Source: Ascoidea rubescens DSM 1968
Lineage: Eukaryota > Ascomycota > Saccharomycetes > Ascoideales > Ascoideaceae
Direction: 5' to 3'
DNA: 64,000 bases
Assembly (NCBI RefSeq): GCF_001661345.1
Contig: NW_017962913.1
Span: forward strand, 2,492,694-2,556,693
Below the pieces are notes generated by a model, which made no database searches, was not told where the DNA came from, and saw only the letters and a program-made list of their open reading frames with translations. Shown one piece after another: positions 1 to 10,918 of this stretch (its first letter is position 1; every line of letters begins with the position of its first letter). Position numbers and translations under genes: made by a program.

Positions 1-247
1 TTACCTGTCAATCCAAAAATCAAAATGGAATTGGATATAAGAGGTAATCCACTAAATCGAGTAAATAGGTTATCACAATGGATTAATTTGAGTCACTTGG
101 CAATTCCTGATAGAATATTATATAATAACAGCAAAGATTTTCGAAAATTGCTTAACCTCAAAGTAATTACAATAGGAAGATGTGTACATGCTCCTATGGA
201 AGAATTTGATAAGTTAGTTGATAAATTTCCAAACTTCAAATTGACTT
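1..247 (+). repeat. Long exact direct repeat, copy A
   Basis: Bases 1-247 are identical, by direct reading, to 31493-31739, in the same orientation. The match starts at the first base of the window, so its true left edge is not visible. On the right it stops sharply after TTGACTT; beyond that only a short GACCAAA block is shared. The repeated segment codes for the end of a leucine-rich-repeat protein. Copy B starts 45 bases after an assembly gap. A recent duplication or gene conversion, or an assembly artefact at a collapsed repeat, would both explain it. Confidence 0.95.
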
Positions 248-321
248 TCGTTGAAAGACCAAAGATATCACATAGGTGGGATTTTAGGGGTTGGGTTATA
301 CACACAGAGTACTTGTTGTAG
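1..321 (+). pseudogene. 3' fragment of a leucine-rich-repeat (F-box/LRR-type) gene
   Basis: The reading frame is open from base 1 and ends at 321. The protein part (LPVNPKIKMELDIRGNPL...) has LRR-like spacing of Leu, Asn and Pro, and its first ~80 codons equal those of the gene at 30642-31796. The last ~25 residues differ from that copy, because the repeat ends at 247 and the frame runs on through unrelated sequence. The 5' part lies outside the window. Since the other copy is broken and this one has a foreign tail, I treat it as a gene remnant, but a working gene upstream cannot be excluded. Confidence 0.55.
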
Positions 322-790
322 TCCATATAAGTGCTGATGTTTTTATCCACCATAGCAGTGTTTCTTTTGCATTTTCAAAGCATTCATTATTATTTTTTTA
401 TAATTATTATTTATTCTATTCAACCTTCAAGAAAACTGTGACTCTTTTATTTGGTCCAATTTCTTTAAACACATTATTAATGGATATTCTTCAATTGATG
501 AAACCAAACCAGTTTTATTCTGCTTTTTATCTAGGAATGTCATATCAATAAAATTACTCACAGTTTCTTCATTATTCGAATCATGCAGATTTTTATAATA
601 TTTAATAGATGAACTTCTACCGAGCTTTATTTTAATGGCATTTTAATTCATAACCGAAAGGCCATTGAAGTAAAATCTTTAAAAGAGTAATTTTCTTAAG
701 AAGCTGATTAATTTGAAATGCATTTCTTTAGATAAAGGATCACCATTTACTCCATTGTTATCTGTTTTGTTTTAACAAAGAAATACTTAA

Positions 791-844
791 TATTGTTAAT
801 ATTGTTAATACTGTTAATACTGTTAATACTGTTAATACTGTTGA
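791..844 (+). repeat. 9-bp minisatellite, six units
   Basis: Six tandem 9-mers: TATTGTTAA twice, TACTGTTAA three times, and a last unit TACTGTTGA. The period is a multiple of three, so it keeps a reading frame. It lies at the 5' side of a decayed coding stretch and may once have coded for a short repeat. Confidence 0.9.
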
Positions 845-1177
845 GCGAAGATTGAGGAGTAAAGAACTTGTTGACTTTAGATTGGCAGCGATATTTGAAT
901 AGAATCATTTGTGAACAATTGAATAGGTATGAGAATGATGTAACAAGAAAAAAGTATACACTGATGATGTTACAAAAAGAATGTGAAAGATGATTCAGTA
1001 TTTGATTCAATAGTGGAAATTGATAAAGAAGAAAGTTTTTCCAACTATAAAGAATATCACAAAATATTTATGATGGTTTATGGAATAACAAAAGTTGCAA
1101 GTGAATTATCAAGAATAACTAAACCATACATTGTTCAAGGTTATCCACCATTATTAGCTAATAGTAACTTGGTTTAG
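845..1177 (+). pseudogene. Remnant of a short unknown gene
   Basis: Three short open blocks follow each other in different frames: ERRLRSKELVDFRLAAIF, then NRIICEQLNRYENDVTRKK and onward, then from 983 MKDDSVFDSIVEIDKEES to a stop at 1177. Each is rich in charged and hydrophobic residues in a helix-like pattern rather than random. Read in order they look like one coding region of about 110 residues interrupted by two frame changes. No family is recognised. Sequencing error in a repeat-flanked region is an alternative to decay. Confidence 0.3.
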
Positions 1178-1183
1178 GATAGA

Positions 1184-2359
1184 TTATGGTAAGAGGTTAC
1201 TTACATGATGTGATCCAAACATTTTATTTGGTAAAAGGTTGTAAAAAGAAAAGATAAAAGAAGAAATTTTTAATAGTCCAATAAGATCGTTTTTTAGTAA
1301 AAGGAAAAAATAATTTAATAACGATCTTTTAAAGAATATCAACTCAAGAACTGCATTAAGTGCTAGCAATATTGAGATATCAATATACTTGACAAATAAT
1401 TTTTCCCAATGAAAATCATTTAAAAGGCTATGGATACCCATAAGCTCAGTATTATTGTATCTGGAGTATTCTCTAATAATATTTTCTAGCATATTCTAAT
1501 GGATATTAATAATATTTTCTAACTGAGTAAGTTTATTACTGTCATCTGGAAAGTTTATAACTGCATCTTTTAAATATTGAACTTTATTTTGGACCTTGGT
1601 AAATTGCTCAATATTACTCTTATAGTGAATGAAAGAAAATGGTTTTATAGCTTCTAAAAGAGCATTTTTTGATGTCATTTGGTATCCTAATATTTGCAAT
1701 GCCTGCGACGAAATTTGGGAGTTGTTTGCATCTGGTGCATTTTGTTTTAATAATTCGAAAAGTGTAGAATTCGAGATAACCTTTAAGAATAAAATGTTGT
1801 TAACTATGGAGTACAAATTATCAGTAAATGTGATTGAAAAGGTTTCAGTTTTTGTGAATATGCCATATATAACAACCTCACCATTAAAAATCTTAATATC
1901 ACAGCTGTTAGAGTATCAATACTTTACATCAATGTTATTTTTTTGGAATTTATCATCATACAATTTAAGGCCTTCAACCACCATTAATACCTTCAAAGGG
2001 ATATTAAAAATGTAATTAGAAAATCTATTAAATTTTTGGACCAAGATGTCTTCAATGAGATAGCTTTGGTCTGTGCAGCACCAGTTCTTTATGAATGAAG
2101 CTAATTTTTCTTTAGTAGTTTTCTCATTTGCATTACTTATTTGGAGTAAAACAGGAGTAGAAGTAGAAGTAGGAGTAGGAGTTGAAGAATTCTCTTTTGA
2201 AATATTTTTCTCTTTATTCATCGAGCCATCAGCATTCCAACCATTTATCTTAGCACTTTGGATTTCTGATGCGCCACCATTTTGGACTTCTTTACCTTCA
2301 CTATTGCTTTCATCAATCGTTGAGCTATCTGGTATACCTGGACTAGTGTTACTGTTCAT
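1184..2359 (-). pseudogene. Gene with two in-frame stop codons, unknown family
   Basis: On the minus strand one frame runs from ATG at 2359 to a stop at 1184, about 390 codons, interrupted only by a TGA at 1916-1918 and a TAG at 1496-1498. All three open parts are in the same frame with no shift, which is unlikely by chance. The N-terminal ~90 residues are low complexity (Ser, Thr, Pro, Asn, acidic). The middle part looks folded (e.g. VLMVVEGLKLYDDKF, IFNGEVVIYGIFTKTETF). The last 100 residues hold hydrophobic stretches (ISILLALNAVLELIFF, LLNYFFLLL) that could span a membrane. I do not recognise the family. Two stops suggest a recent pseudogene; stop readthrough or a heterozygous null allele are other options. 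Confidence 0.55.
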
Positions 2360-2568
2360 CTAACAATTATAGATTCCAAGTGGTTAGTGAAGAGCAAAAG
2401 CTAGGTTTCTGCTGCTTCTGTATCCAATGGTGTTTTCTGTGCTGTTCCATTGTCTGTGTTTTTGATCTGTGCACAAACAGAGTTATTCCAGAAGAATACA
2501 AATTCTCATAGCAAATATATCAAATCTAAACAAAATTCCAACCATCTATTGGTCAGGCGTATGAGATT

Positions 2569-3639
2569 TTATTTGGTAAAATAGCAAAATGTACGATATA
2601 GTGCAATCACTGCAATAAGAATTATAACTTTCTTTAAGAATCTTTTGTATTTCCTTTTTCTGTTAATAACACTTAAAATCTTATTAACCCCTATAAGTTT
2701 GGAAAAATTGGCCAATTTTTTTTTCTGGAAAACTAATTGCTGATTCTTGGATTCAATTAGTTGAATGTATTCTTCTAGTTGATCTAAAATCTTATTTAGG
2801 TTCTTCTCTAAACTGTTATCATTGTTATCGAAATCTGCTTGTTGATTGCCCTTTGAAAGCAAGTTATCTTCATTATTAGCATTATTATTAAGATTTAGAT
2901 CATTGATGTTCATCTTTGATTTGAAATTAAAGGTTATTTCAACATTTCCATTGCTGTCATTGGAACTTATTTTCTGACGCTGAATAGCATTGTTATTGAA
3001 ATTGTAGTAGGCTTTCAAAGCATTTAGTTTATTTCTGTAGATTTGAAGGAACTTCAAGTAATCTTCAACCTCGATAAGCTTGAAATTCAAGCTATCATAA
3101 TCATTGTTCATAATTTCTGAGCTGATCTGTTGAAGACTGTACTTGGATTTATTTATCTCATCTGAAATTGTAGTATTAAAGAAGAGTTTTTCTTGGTCGT
3201 CTTTCTCGACATTACTTCCATCTTGACTTTTCTGATCATTAGGAGTTTTCTTTGCCAAAATATTGTTTCTATTGTTTCTATAGTTTATAAAATACTGTTT
3301 ATCAAGTCTAATTGGTTTTGGAGGGCGTTTTTCAACATTGCCATTGCCATTACCATGATCTTCACCACCACCACCCTGACCATCACTACTAGTAACACTG
3401 TTGAAACTGTTATTTCCTGCTATTCTTAAATCTAGTAGCTGAAATGGCTCTTTCAAAGCAGGCTGCTCGTTTATTTTATTGGTGCTTTTATTGTTGAATT
3501 CAGCAATACGCCTGTTGTTAATATCGTTGAATTTGATTAGTTCTTTCAAGAAGTTAGACTGCAAGTTCTTTTGCAAATCAAGTGGTTTTTTATTCTCGCT
3601 ACTAGTGAGCTCAGCATTCAAGAACGAAGGTCTAGACAT
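2569..3639 (-). CDS. Tail-anchored coiled-coil protein, unknown function
   Basis: The predicted protein has 356 residues from ATG at 3639 (MSRPSFLNAELTSSENK); the frame opens further upstream but without an ATG. The N-terminal half is polar and Asn-rich with a GGGG stretch. Residues ~190-325 are helical with heptad-like Leu/Ile spacing, as in a coiled coil. The C-terminus has a basic patch (NRKRKYKRFLKK) followed by one hydrophobic segment (VIILIAVIALYRTFCYF) two residues before the end, the layout of a tail-anchored membrane protein facing the cytosol or nucleus. A spindle-pole-body protein of KAR1/MPS2 type would have this layout, but I see no diagnostic motif. Confidence 0.75.
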   Translation of the reverse strand: MSRPSFLNAELTSSENKKPLDLQKNLQSNFLKELIKFNDINNRRIAEFNNKSTNKINEQPALKEPFQLLDLRIAGNNSFNSVTSSDGQGGGGEDHGNGNGNVEKRPPKPIRLDKQYFINYRNNRNNILAKKTPNDQKSQDGSNVEKDDQEKLFFNTTISDEINKSKYSLQQISSEIMNNDYDSLNFKLIEVEDYLKFLQIYRNKLNALKAYYNFNNNAIQRQKISSNDSNGNVEITFNFKSKMNINDLNLNNNANNEDNLLSKGNQQADFDNNDNSLEKNLNKILDQLEEYIQLIESKNQQLVFQKKKLANFSKLIGVNKILSVINRKRKYKRFLKKVIILIAVIALYRTFCYFTK

Positions 3640-4094
3640 TTTCCACTGCTCATTTGTATGGTATAGCTGGTGAGGATGGTTTGGTAGTCTTCTTTTCAAT
3701 AATTCTTTCACAGAACTTTAAAGCTTATCAAAGACTGAGAAAGAATGTTGCTATTTCAAAGAATTCAAAATGTGTGCTTTTTTTGCTACAAATTTCTGAA
3801 TAACTCAAATAAAAACCCCAGTTTTTTTCAAATTAAATCTAATAAAACTATATAATTGATAAATAAAAGTTTCCATTCTAGTTCTATATTGTTGTTTTTT
3901 GCAGAAGAAATATAAAAAAAATAAGTGAGGTGAAACAAAATGAACTAAAATAGTATGAAATAAAATAGTACGAAATAAAATGAAGTAAAATAAAGTCAGA
4001 CCAAATAAGATTAAAATAAACTCTTTCACTTGATTATATCCTTTTAAACTTGAATATACTTGTTTTTTTTTAAAAAAAAGACCTTTTGAATAAA
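3640..4094. other. Spacer between two minus-strand genes
   Basis: Promoter region of the tail-anchored gene and 3' flank of IML2. It is strongly AT-rich. At about 3945-3990 an imperfect 15-bp pattern (AATAGTATGAAATAA and variants with ACGAAATAAAAT) recurs three to four times. No gene or RNA seen. Confidence 0.6.
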
Positions 4095-6140
4095 TTATAA
4101 TTGCAAGCCTTCTAGTCTATCAATTGCACCTTTTATTTTCATTGAAATTCTTGCACTAAGTTCGTAATCGTCTTCATAGTTTTGTGCATAATGCAACCAT
4201 TGTTTGCATTCTTCTAAACCTTCCACATCAAATTCTTTCCAAGTAAACAATGCACGCTCATATAAAGCTGTTGGATATAACCAAGGATCGTGGTTCAATT
4301 TAATTAATTTGCATCCACCAGGGAGACTAGAATCAAATGCAATAATATTCTGCAAAACCATTTCATCTAGTAATTGTCTGCCTGAAGCAATTTTGCCCAA
4401 TCTTCTAAGTGTGATAGCTTCAAGGGTGCATCTTATCATTTTTTCATTTTCGTCTTCATCGATTAGTGCATTGATTGATGAATGATAATCTAATAATTTT
4501 AAAGTGAGTTCAAGATGGTCAACTGGCATTCTATTATAGCCATTCCAAAAATAAGCGAGTTCGTGTGCTAATGAAGTTCCTACACAATCAATGAAGGGTA
4601 ATTTATATCTATTTTGTTTCTTTTTAATTGAGTCAATTTTTCTTAATAAGAATCTATCAAAGGGCATTTTTCTATTCATAAAGTTTTTTTTTTCTATTAA
4701 ATCCGGAGATTGCAAGATTTTTAATTCAGCTTCTTTTGCATACCAGTTTTGTTTGTCGATTACTGTATTAATGCCATTTTTGATATCAAGATCAGTTAAT
4801 TCATATAGATTTAACTTACACATTCTATAGCCTTCCAAATAACAAGCGCCGGCAAAGAATGAGTATAGTGCATGAGACCAAGCGTTAATTTGAATTAAAT
4901 AAAGAAATTCATTTGCAGCTCTCTCATAGCGATGTAAAAACACCAAGATCATTGCTCTATCGAACACTAATAAAGCTTCGATTTGTTTCATTTTGATAGT
5001 ATTTTGGTTTGAAAAATTGTCCATGAGATCAACTGCTTTTACTAATTTGCCCTTTGAGGCCAACATTCTTGCTTCTTGTAATAGCCATAAAGCTGAGTGA
5101 GGAAATAAGGATCTTGATTTCAATAGAGCGATTTCAAGGTTTTTACCTGGATGTAATAAAGTTGGTAAACCGTTACCGACAATTGCCTTTGATTCCAAGA
5201 TAGTTTTCTTTCTGCTCAAGGTTCTTGATACAGATAAAGAGTTTTTTTTATTGGATATAGTTGAAGTGTTAGAGTAGATAATTGATAGTCTTTTGAATTT
5301 ACACTCTTTATTGTCTTGATTAATGATAGTGTTTTCATTTTCATTATGAATTTCATTTTCATTATGAATTTCATTTTGATTTTCATTTTGATAATTATGG
5401 TTTAAAGTTGGCGGCAAGTCAAAGTCTGTATCAATAAACTGTAAAGGACCATCGTAAAAAGTAAGTAAACCTAAAGTAGCTAATGAACCATGTATATTAC
5501 GTTCCTGAGATGCTTTCCAGAGCATTTTAAGACCTATTTCTCTTGAACCTTTAAAACCAACAATAGAGAGCACCTTGCCAATGGCAGGAGGAATTAAAGA
5601 GAGAACCACCTGAAGGATTCCGAAACAAAGGTTAACACCAGAGTGGATAAACTCATCGATGGTTGAAAAATTCAAATTATCTGGAGTATGATTTTTGTTT
5701 TCATTTAGTAGATTTAAAAAACTTTGTTGATAAATAAAATCATTTTTATAGTTTTTATAGTTTGTAGTATTTTCCGATATTGAGGATAAATTTGGGGTTG
5801 ATTGAGAGTAGCTAGTATTGAGATTTGAGTTAAGATTTGTATTTTTAGATTTTTTGGATTGTTTGATGGCATTGATATGAGAGCCATTGAATCGGGATGA
5901 TTTCATTTGATAGCATTTTTCGGCTTTTTTAATGATATTTAAATCATTTTGCTGTTGAGTAGTCAACTGAAAAGGGATTTCATTAAAGAGATGAGAATTT
6001 TTTTTATAATTGATTTGAGAAGCTGAAGAATAGTTTGATTGCAAGGAGACTGCACTTTTACTTTGAGGTTTATTGGGGATGATGTTTGAATTTGTTTCAG
6101 AAAAAAGAGAGCTTGAAGAAGAAGAGGACAATGATGATGA

Positions 6141-6188
<48 letters not shown>

Positions 6189-6821
6189 GGTGGTGTTTTG
6201 AAGATTGCTTTCGTAGCTGATAAATGCTTTATTAATTTCATTTAATTGATGATAAGCTTTTCTTAATTTATATAGAGCCTTTAAAGAGTCGATAGCCGAT
6301 TCATTCAATAACATAATAAGGGCATTTAATAGAATTGATTCAGCATAGGTTAAGCTGTATAAAGTTCCAATTGGGTAGATTGAAGAGTTTTGAATGTTGT
6401 TATTTAGTTGTAAATTTTTGAATTTCAAGGAAAGATTTTCAGATTGGTATAGGATTTCGTTTGTTTTTTTGATTGAATCAGGCTCAAACCCCAAAGTTGC
6501 CTCTATGAACGAAATGACACTCAATGCTAGAGTGGTTATGGCCTTTTTCTTTGGAAAATTGTTTTCCAACAAATCAATGCCCAACTTCTGGTTGTCGTCA
6601 AACAAGTAGTCCATGGCCTTTAAAGCTATTTCAAAATCGTGGATTTCGTCGAAAATGAGCTCCAAGTTGTCTGTAGATGTGGTGGGCAAGTTGGAAAGAG
6701 AAGAAGCAGAGGAAGCAATGGAGGAGGCAGAGGAGGCAGTAGCGCCAGAGGAAGCAGCCTTGGAGCTGGACTTGGAGGCAGATCTAGAGCCAGAGCCCAT
6801 TCCCAAGATCGAGCGAAACAT
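4095..6821 (-). CDS. IML2: IML2-family protein (Iml2/TTC39, DUF3808)
   Basis: Predicted 908-residue protein. Members of this fungal family are tetratricopeptide-like proteins; yeast Iml2 is linked to clearance of inclusion bodies together with lipid droplets and mitochondria. The diagnostic stretch is at residues ~390-430: GVNLCFGILQVVLSLIPP followed by IGKVLSIVGFKGSREIGL. The C-terminal half carries TPR-like helices (ESRSLFPHSALWLLQEARML-type and LEAITLRRLGKIASGR). N-terminal residues 1-50 are Ser/Ala-rich. A poly-Thr/poly-Asn/poly-Ser tract at ~208-240 makes it longer than the ~730 residues of the S. cerevisiae protein. It is head to head with MIC60, sharing a 399-bp promoter. ATG at 6821 is the only good start. 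Confidence 0.85.
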
Positions 6822-7220
6822 CTGGAGCAGCTTTTTCTAGCAATGATCTGACGGAAGAGGTCTTCTGGAGAAAGCACCAGTGGGAGGCAGAAAAAGCACT
6901 TTGTTGCTGGCTGCGCTGTTCATTTTGCACCAAACAAAGACTCTTTCTCCACCACCAGACCCAAATCCACCACTAGCAGCGCTTCCGGAAGCACGTGAGA
7001 TGCGTATCACTGCATTGTGATGTTGGGTTGCGCTGGAATGCAGATACACACGACAGCGTATGGATAACGTGATCTGTGTTACCCGTCTGCTGTCGGCAGC
7101 GGTTTTTTGTGCGACGGCCATTGGCTGGCACGAGATTGGCTGGCATTGTATAGCTCTGGAGGTGAAGAGAGAGAAAGGGCAGGACGAGCAGTTACTGAAT
7201 CACAGTGAAATATCGCCAGC
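6822..7220. promoter_or_regulatory. Divergent IML2/MIC60 promoter in a GC island
   Basis: This 399-bp spacer is far richer in G and C than its flanks. At 6981-6992 lies a perfect 12-bp palindrome, GCTTCCGGAAGC, whose last base starts CACGTG (6992-6997), an E-box of the Cbf1/bHLH type. Near MIC60 the 11-mer ATTGGCTGGCA occurs twice, at 7120-7130 and 7135-7145; ATTGG is the reverse of CCAAT, the site of the HAP complex that controls respiratory genes. Both sites are within 230 bp of the MIC60 start. Assignment to factors is inference from motif identity. Confidence 0.6.
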
Positions 7221-9053
7221 ATGTATCGTTTGTCCAGGCCTGCTACCTTCAATGCGTTGAAGTCTGCTGCTTTTTCCAAGAGCATCTTGAAGTGTGCTTC
7301 GACCCAATTGGTTTTGGCCAGCTCCAGTCGTTCTTTCTCTGTCCACCATTCCTTGAGAAACAACTTGAAAATTACCACTGATATTGATAAGTCTCTCAAG
7401 ACCAATGTTCCTCCTTCTTCCTCTACCACTGTTCCTCCAGTTGAGCCAGTTAAGACAGACAGTGGGTCGAATGAGTCCAACGAATCCAAATCAGAACCCA
7501 AAACAAAAAAGAAACATCCAATTAGAAGATTTTTCATCAAATTATCATTATATTCTTCTCTAGTCTATTTAACTGCCATTTGCTTGGCATTGAACAACGA
7601 TTTCATCAGGAAAAACTTGATCAATCTTATTCCAATAAGTGAAAATGTCATCAACTATATTAAGAAAAACGAAATCGATGACAAATTGAAAGATAAAATT
7701 AAAAATTTTGATTTCAATCAGCTCAAAAATGACTTGAACGATGGCTTTGAATCCTTGAAAAACTTTAAACTTAACGATATCAAAAAAATCTACTCAAATA
7801 TCAACTTGAATGAAATCGATTTATCAATTGATGAAAATAAAAAAATCGAAATGAAAAATAAAGTTGCTTCCACTTTAGAAAATGTAAAGGATAAATCAAC
7901 CGACTACATTGATCAATTATCAACCACTTTAAAGAATTTCCATAAATTAACCATTCCAAAAATCGAATTCAAATCAAATGATCAAGAATTAAACGATACA
8001 ATTGGCTCTTTCAATACTTTAATTGAATCTATAAATAACAGTAAATCATTTACCGATGACCAAAAAATCATATCTCTAGACTTGATTAATTCAATTCAAG
8101 GCTCAATCCAAAACTTGTCCAATAAATTATCCGATTTTAACGACAAAAACGACCAAATTCTCAAAAAATTCAAAATCCAAATTCAACAAGATAACGATAA
8201 AAAAATCATTGAAAAGGAAAATCAAATCATCAATAAAATCTTAAACGACTTTAACGACGAAAAAAAAAAAATTGAATCTCTATACAAGAAAAAACTAATC
8301 AACGAAATTAATTCAACAAAGGAAAATATCTCAAAACAAATCTTGAATCAATTCCAAGCTTTGAAAATTCAACAATTGAACGAAATCTCAAAAGTCATTG
8401 ACGAAAAAATCCAAAATGAAAGAAATGGCAAATTAAAAAGTTTATCCCAATTAGGTGATAAAATAAGTAACTTGACCAAATTCTCAATTCAATTGGAGAA
8501 GAACATATTAAAATCAGAAAACTTTGCTAAAATTCAATTGGTCTTGGCCAAAATCAATTTAATTCTACAAGATAACTCAATCGACAAGGAATCAAAATCT
8601 TTGCTTGAAGAAATTAATACTTTAAAACAGTTGACTAAAAATGACGAATTAATTTCAGTGGCCATTGATTCATTGCCTGAGGATGCTATTGAGCATGGCG
8701 TATTAACCAAAAGCCAACTATACTCAAGATGGCAATTATTAGTTCCTGAATTAAGAGCCTCATCCTTATTACCTCCCAATGCTGGTTTGTTAGGTCATTT
8801 AACAAGCAGACTCTTTAGCAAAATCTTAATTCCTAAAAAGGGATCTCCCAGCGGAAAAGATATGGAATCAGTATTAGCAAGAGTGGACAATTCATTGAAA
8901 TTGGGCAAAATCGATGATGCAGTCGAAGAAGTCTCAAGTTTGAAAGGTTGGAGCAGAAAATTAGCCGACGATTGGGTCGTTGAAAGTAGAAAAAGATTAG
9001 AAATTGAATTCCTACTTGGATTAATCAGCTCTCAATCAAAAATAATCTATTGA
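7221..9053 (+). CDS. MIC60: MICOS complex subunit MIC60 (mitofilin)
   Basis: The 610-residue protein has the full mitofilin layout. Residues 1-40 form a basic, Ser-rich mitochondrial presequence (MYRLSRPATFNALKSAAFSK). A single inner-membrane segment lies at ~104-124 after a KKKHPIRR patch. A long Lys/Asp/Asn-rich coiled coil runs from ~145 to ~470 in the intermembrane space. The conserved C-terminal mitofilin domain (~485-605) is clear: VLTKSQLYSRWQLLVPEL, then ASSLLPPNAGLLGHLTSRLF and AVEEVSSLKGWSRKLADDW. Mic60 forms crista junctions and contacts outer-membrane complexes. It is slightly longer than the ~540 residues of the S. cerevisiae protein, mostly by the coiled coil. Confidence 0.96.
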   Translation: MYRLSRPATFNALKSAAFSKSILKCASTQLVLASSSRSFSVHHSLRNNLKITTDIDKSLKTNVPPSSSTTVPPVEPVKTDSGSNESNESKSEPKTKKKHPIRRFFIKLSLYSSLVYLTAICLALNNDFIRKNLINLIPISENVINYIKKNEIDDKLKDKIKNFDFNQLKNDLNDGFESLKNFKLNDIKKIYSNINLNEIDLSIDENKKIEMKNKVASTLENVKDKSTDYIDQLSTTLKNFHKLTIPKIEFKSNDQELNDTIGSFNTLIESINNSKSFTDDQKIISLDLINSIQGSIQNLSNKLSDFNDKNDQILKKFKIQIQQDNDKKIIEKENQIINKILNDFNDEKKKIESLYKKKLINEINSTKENISKQILNQFQALKIQQLNEISKVIDEKIQNERNGKLKSLSQLGDKISNLTKFSIQLEKNILKSENFAKIQLVLAKINLILQDNSIDKESKSLLEEINTLKQLTKNDELISVAIDSLPEDAIEHGVLTKSQLYSRWQLLVPELRASSLLPPNAGLLGHLTSRLFSKILIPKKGSPSGKDMESVLARVDNSLKLGKIDDAVEEVSSLKGWSRKLADDWVVESRKRLEIEFLLGLISSQSKIIY

Positions 9054-9765
9054 TATACTAATATTATAAACCAATAACTTTGTTTCATTAAAGTTACTTG
9101 TTTATAGATATTTATATAGTTATATATTCAGAACGCTTTTACATCTCATTCATCATCTTCCTGCCAAAGCTACCGTCAGCATGGATATTGCAGTATACGC
9201 ACACATACATTTCAATACACAAACGTAGGTGTCTGTGTGAGCCACAATAGTGGATTGTGCACGTGAAATCCTTTGGCGTGGATTTTAAATGGCATGTATT
9301 GAAATGCACCCGTACTGCTGGATCCTGATCAGCTGCTTTAGCTCCTTAAAATTCAGCTCTTTGAAGCGTTGACCTGATTTTTATCGTATTCTATCTCAGT
9401 TCATAAAACTGGCTTTTTTCTGTCTTTATTATCTTGCAATTGCTTTTCGTCGTCTACTGGACCCCATCACTGGCCTTTCTCTCCTGCTTCTGCCTCTTGA
9501 GACTCTTCTTCAGCACACCCAACTATTCTTTCTCTGTTGCTGTTTTCTCTTGGTTTTTGTTTTTGAACTGAAACTCCCAATTTAGCTCAAATTATAACAG
9601 AAACTAAAAACCCATCATCAAGAAAAAGAAAAAAAACTAGAAAATTTTTTCTATCTGTCAATTAATTTCCTATTCCTTAATTTTATCAATAGTAAACACT
9701 CCTTTAATTGTAATCTACCTATTATACCAAATATACTATACTATTCTTTTGATCCAATTAGCACC
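9054..9765. promoter_or_regulatory. Long promoter of the Asn/Gln-rich gene, with CACGTG
   Basis: Holds the MIC60 3' flank and the promoter of the gene at 9766. The middle (about 9160-9560) is visibly richer in G and C. CACGTG is at 9260-9265, preceded by G and followed by AA. The last 150 bp are A/T-rich and pyrimidine-rich, as in a yeast core promoter and leader. No gene seen. Confidence 0.5.
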
Positions 9766-10867
9766 ATGAACAATAGTCTATCTCCAAACCCTTTGGACAT
9801 AATCAGCAATTTAGGTAATTCAAATCTAAATCAAAATGCAGGTGCCAATTCAAACATAAATCAAAATCCAATTCCAAACATCAGCCCCAACATGGGCAAT
9901 ATGAATATAAGAAACAACATGAATATCAACAATAACAGCAGCAACAATAATAACATTAATAGCAATAATATGATGAATAATAACCTCAATATTGATCAGC
10001 TTAATATGGTAGTGCCCAATTTAGTCGGTCTGCCTAATAATACTCTTAACCGTAACAATACCAATATCAATAATAACAAAAATATCAACATGGCTAATAT
10101 GAACAATATGAACATGAATAACATGAATATGAATAATATGAACATGAATAACATGAATATGAACAACATGAACATGAACAATATGAATATGAATATGAAC
10201 AATATGGGTATGGGCAATATGAATATGAATAATATGAATATGAATAATATAAATATGACTAATATGAACAGTATGAACATGAATAGTATGAACAACAACA
10301 ACAATAAAACGATTAATATTGATCACTATAATGAAAACGTACCTTTCAATTCTTTAATGCCACAAAACGAAATCCAGCTCATGCAATTTCAACAACAAAA
10401 GAGACAATTCCAAAAATTTCACCAATCTCAACACCTTCAACAAAATCAACAAAATCAACAAAATCAGCAAAATCTACAGATCCCTCAACCCCAAGCTCAA
10501 CAGGCACAACAGGCTTTGCAAATACAACAAGCTCAACAGATTCAACAAGCTCAGCAAATACAACAAGCACAACAGGCACACCAGGCCCAGAACATGCAGA
10601 AAGCGCAACAAATGCAACAAAATCAACAATTCCAACAACTTAATCCTCAAAAGAATAACTCTCCAGTGAATAATAATGTACCTACCAATACCAATGTTAT
10701 TCCTAATGCTAACCCTATTGCTAATCCTAATGCTAATACTAATTCCATTGTAAATGTCAATGTTAATCCTAAGCCTGGTGCCAATATTAACGCTAATTCC
10801 AACACTAATACTAACATTTCCAATCCTAATATTTCTAATGCTAGTGTTAATCACAATATTAACTTGA

Positions 10868-10918
<51 letters not shown>

